Assembly (NCBI GenBank): GCA_021292105.1
Contig: CM037861.1
Coordinates: forward strand, 60,185,245-60,249,244
DNA: 64,000 bases
Direction of reading: 5' to 3'
Source: Anadara kagoshimensis
Lineage: Eukaryota; Mollusca; Bivalvia; Arcoida; Arcidae
How positions within the stretch are numbered: the first letter of the stretch is position 1; every line of letters begins with the position of its first letter. This document shows positions 60,615 to 64,000 of the stretch, one piece after another. A model generated the notes under the pieces. The model was not told the origin of the DNA, did no database searches, and saw only the letters and a program-made list of their open reading frames with translations. The position numbers and the translations under genes were made by a program.

Positions 60615-61020
60615 AACTACCCTTTAATCAAGGAAATTTGTTTCCTCAGTGGTAGAGTGTCTGCTTCGAAAGCGAGAGGTCGTAAGTTTGAACCCCGACC
60701 GGGCCATGCACGGGATTTTAAAATTTGACATACTGCTTCCTTGTTTGGAGCTCTGTGTTAAATGGACAAAGTACCGACTAGCTGGTTCACCTGGTGCAAG
60801 GATAACGTGACTAAAGCCAAGTGGTATACTTGTCAGTGGCGAACTGATTCTGTGAGCTACCACTTTAAAGTTGTCTAAAGTGCGCGCTAGTACAAGACAT
60901 ATCATAGGAAGCATGCAGCTTAGATAGTAGAGCGTCGGACTACCTATCCAAGGATCGTGAGTTCGAATCCCGACGGGTCCAAGGATCGTGAGTTAGAATC
61001 CCGACGGGGGCATGTCGTAA
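60615..61020 (+). mobile_element. tRNA-like SINE family 3 with two tRNA-like heads
   Basis: The first head at about 60640-60705 (cagtggtagagtgtctgctt ... gtttgaaccccgaccgggcc) is followed by a body ending near 60910. A second head follows at about 60925-60985 (agatagtagagcgtcggact ... gagttcgaatcccgacgggt). Its 3' part, ccaaggatcgtgagtt, is repeated immediately. These look like retroposon heads, not functional tRNA genes: the cloverleaf is incomplete. Confidence 0.6.
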
Positions 61021-61854
61021 CCTAAAACCAGTTACTACATTTTTAACATAGTTGCTGAGTTATCCTGGTGTCAGGGTAATGGACCGGCGGGAAGGGGACT
61101 GCTGTCTCGCTTAGCTAGAAACTAAAAGACGTCTTGAGTGTGTACTTGTACACAGCAGACATACACATAATACAAGCCTACGGCTTACTAAAGGTGTCTA
61201 ATACAGTGGAATAAAACATACTACAGTCGAACCTGCCTTAAAGGTCACCTTATATAAAGGGTCGCCTGCTTATAAAGGCCAGTAGAATTGTACTTCAAAT
61301 GGTTCTTTTATCATATTATTTTAACCTGTATATAAAGGTCAATTAAACTAGTTCTCTTTGGTGGTCTTTATAGACATGTTTGACTGTACTCGCAATGTAA
61401 AGAACATTGTCCGTTTATAGAGAAGGGAAATATAACATATATTGGCCCCATGAAGTTTTGTTGTAAAATAATGTTATAATTTTTATGAACTTGATAATTT
61501 TCAAACATACTTGAGCTAGCCATTTGTTTCCATGTACATAACCTTCTGAAATCCAACAACTTAGACGTTACACATGCGCAAGTGCACTAAATGTTAAAAA
61601 TGGATTCAACTCTCATTCAAATGTTACTGAAACACTAGCACGTTTTCAACAAAACTACATTTAATTGTATAGTGATAATGAAGAGTTATTGATAGAATCT
61701 ATAAAATTGGAAAGAACTGTATTAATCTTAATTAAGCCACCTAAGAATACCTAAACGATAGTTGATTGGGCGTTGACTATAGAATTAAATAATAAGTATA
61801 TGTAGTATCAATATATATAAATCAACAAAATTAATTACTTAAACCATTCAGATA

Positions 61855-62332
61855 CAGTACGGACCTGTCGAAAGTTTAACACTGAGCAAAGGAAAATAGG
61901 TCGAAGGTAGAAACTCAGCTGCCTAGTGGACGAGATATAGATAGCTATCAGTGACCAAAAAACCAGCTGCCAGTAGATAGCTATCAGTGACCAAAAAACC
62001 AGCTGCCAGTAGATAGCTATCAGTGACCAAAAAACCAGCTGCCAGTAGATAACTATCAGTGACCAAAAAACCAGATGCCAGTAGATAGATATCAGTGACC
62101 AAAAAACCAGCTGCCAGTAGATAGCTATCAGTGACCAAAAAACCAGCTGCCAGTAGATAGCTATCAGTGACCAAAAAACCAGCTGCCAGTAGATAGCTAT
62201 CAGTGACCAAAAAACCAGCTACCAGTAGCTGTCGAGATATAGCTTACTAGGGTCGGAATGAGCTGCCAATTCGACACTAATTCGTTAGCTTAGTGTTAAA
62301 CTGTTCGACAGGCCTGTACTGTACGTTACTGA
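61855..62332. mobile_element. MITE C carrying an internal 36-bp tandem array
   Basis: The ends are inverted: tacagtacggacctgtcgaa then agtttaacactgagc on the left, and gcttagtgttaaactgttcg then acaggcctgtactgta on the right. Inside, 61939-62230 holds eight near-identical copies of a 36-bp unit (agatagctatcagtgaccaa then aaaaccagctgccagt). Sister copies elsewhere contain only a single related unit. Confidence 0.9.
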
Positions 62333-62921
62333 TTAAAACACAAACATATCAGTACTAAATGTATGGGGGTAACAAACTTTAAGTAAACAATACAGAACAT
62401 TTATATAAAGTTTGGCACAAGTTTGACAAGAATAAAGATAATTTATAGATGAAAGGCCACAAGATCAAATTTTGATCGTACTTTCTGAATTTTACATGTA
62501 CTTTCAAAAATTATGAAAAGCTTGTTTGGTGTTGGTGTCTGTGCATAACTGTAATCATGGCTGATCATGGATTTTCAAACTTTTTCAGGCTTTTCATCAT
62601 TGTATCATTAGGAACAGCAAAAGGTACTGTTTTATATTTTGGTATTTTATTATTACTTCTAATTCTATTATAAAGTGTATGATATAGTAGTCTAAAATAG
62701 TTAGTATTAATTATAATGCAATATACTTGCTGTTTCTTACAAACAGTTATGGTGTTCATCGCTAACATCCTCAGCCGGGACCATCCTTCATCGTGTGTTC
62801 CACCGTCTGACCTCTAGTATAGAAACGGACATTTTGTTTTATGGGTATCGTGTTATGCTTTTGAGATACTCGCTGTCATATTATATTTGATATAATCCCG
62901 TTTATGTGGGTTTTTTTTAAA

Positions 62922-62925
<4 letters not shown>

Positions 62926-62972
<47 letters not shown>

Positions 62973-63160
62973 GTTTTACGCTCAGTCAAAAATATTTCAC
63001 TTATATCAAAACGTCACCAGCTAAAGGTGAAGTGACAGACATTTTGTCATTTGCAGTGCGCTCATGGAAATACAGAAGAGAAGGTTCTTTTGTCTACCAT
63101 CACACGGCCGGACATCGGTATTTAAAGTCTCTTTTAGGGGACACCTTTTTGAGAACAAAC
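62926..63160 (-). mobile_element. SINE family 1, truncated, with an expanded (TTGA)n tail
   Basis: The tail is a long attgattgattgattg tract (about 62924-62970), followed in reverse by the body (tttcacttatatcaaaacgt, caccagctaaaggtgaagtg, gcagtgcgctcatgg). The tRNA-like head is missing. Confidence 0.8.
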
Positions 63161-63275
63161 AACCACATAGTTCGTTCACCAATAAGGTATAACAGCACTA
63201 CTTTTTTCATTTAAATCAAATGAAATTATTTGTTGTTAAAAAAATGCCCTTTCGGATAAAATAATTTACATATTA

Positions 63276-63365
63276 TACCAGTTTTAATTTTATAACACTA
63301 GACTGCCGTTTCGGAATACAATTCCTCATCAGTGCTTGGACCAAAATTATGAAACCAAAATTTTT
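63276..63365 (-). repeat. Interspersed repeat D
   Basis: It matches 23328-23420 including the extension: actagactgccgtttcggaa, attcctcatcagtgcttgga, then ttttttccaagatgttgaaa. Confidence 0.7.
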
Positions 63366-64000
63366 TTCCAAGATGTTGAAAATATTTCATTTTTGTCTGA
63401 AAACATACATACATGCGTTTTATTTTACAGTCAGTGGTTACTGTGTTTCATCATTTACGAACATATCCAGAGACGTAACTGTTTCAGAGACGGACCCGCC
63501 AGGTAAAGTGTTCGACATTAGCTTATTCATCAGGTGTTTTGGGGTTAATTAGCTTGTGTAAACCTATAATATTACCGTTTTGAGATTGATTGAGTGGTCA
63601 AGTTGTAATATACGCGCACCATTCTTTTTTAAATTTAAATTTTATCATTCAAGGCATTTAAACATGACATGTGCTAGTTTTATAAAAAAAATCAAAAGTA
63701 CAACGTGACAATATTATGCAAATGAGTGAAAGCTTACAGAGTAAAAAAACCCGTAAGTTGGCCAGTATGCTATTCAATCACCTCTTTATTAACACTTTGA
63801 AAAAATACATTAGTTCAATGAGAACTTGACCGACCAGTATCGTGTTATTTAAATCGGCTCCTAAATAACATTTTGAAAATGGTACAATCCTATCTTACTG
63901 GTTTACACTTTTGTATAGTATATTGATAAACTCATTTACGACATTTAAATTAAAGTTGCACTATACCGTATCTAAAGTCTATATATCAAACAGAAATATA
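63366..64000. other. Nothing recognised
   Basis: AT-rich sequence without a gene signature, RNA gene or repeat that I can identify. Confidence 0.35.

Noticed and set aside
61923..62210. 95-codon repetitive ORF on the minus strand
   Set aside because: It is the 36-bp tandem array of a MITE read in frame; no homology or gene context.

Overview
The window is AT-rich, intron-rich, repeat-dense eukaryotic DNA. The gene content (tandem paraoxonases, a secreted chitinase with several CBM14 domains, alkylglycerol monooxygenase) and the repeats (tRNA-derived SINEs, small foldback/MITE elements, a repeat flanked by GCTCACCTGA/TCAGGTGAGC-type ends) point to a mollusc, most likely a bivalve. I cannot name the species. 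All genes were built by hand from conserved protein motifs, GT/AG splice sites and phase agreement. Each complete model closes with no frame conflict.

Layout. (1) 1-6.9 kb: paraoxonase copy A, minus strand. Exons 1-7 are visible, the last two are not in the window, and exon 4 carries a one-base deletion that breaks the frame. (2) 6.9-16.6 kb: no gene recognised; SINEs, three copies of a TIR-bearing MITE, and a 1.9-kb repeat holding seven tandem 145-bp units. (3) 16.6-24.7 kb: paraoxonase copy B, minus strand, nine exons, 364 codons, intact. (4) 24.7-28.4 kb: repeats only. (5) 28.4-41.2 kb: chitinase, minus strand, 11 exons, 680 aa: signal peptide, GH18 with an intact catalytic motif, Thr-rich linker, three CBM14 domains. 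(6) 41.2-48.5 kb: mostly repeats, a Cys-rich 231-aa ORF of unknown function and a ~200-bp-arm inverted repeat. (7) 48.6-58.8 kb: alkylglycerol monooxygenase (AGMO), minus strand, 11 exons, 448 aa, all His clusters present. (8) 58.8-64 kb: a decayed non-LTR retrotransposon 3' end, tRNA-like repeats and a MITE with an internal 36-bp array.

The genes do not form a pathway; they share strand but not function. The two paraoxonases are a head-to-tail duplication. The most notable signal is how mobile elements meet gene structure. Two SINEs (paraoxonase B exon 4, AGMO exon 8) inserted at the 5' splice site, so their target-site duplications copied the donor. Two more exons have a SINE end within about 26 nt of the donor, and one has a SINE core fragment abutting it. 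AGMO exon 6 also has a 46-bp tandem duplication of its 3' end plus donor. A second notable structure is a tandemly duplicated foldback element built of GATATC palindromes in an AGMO intron.
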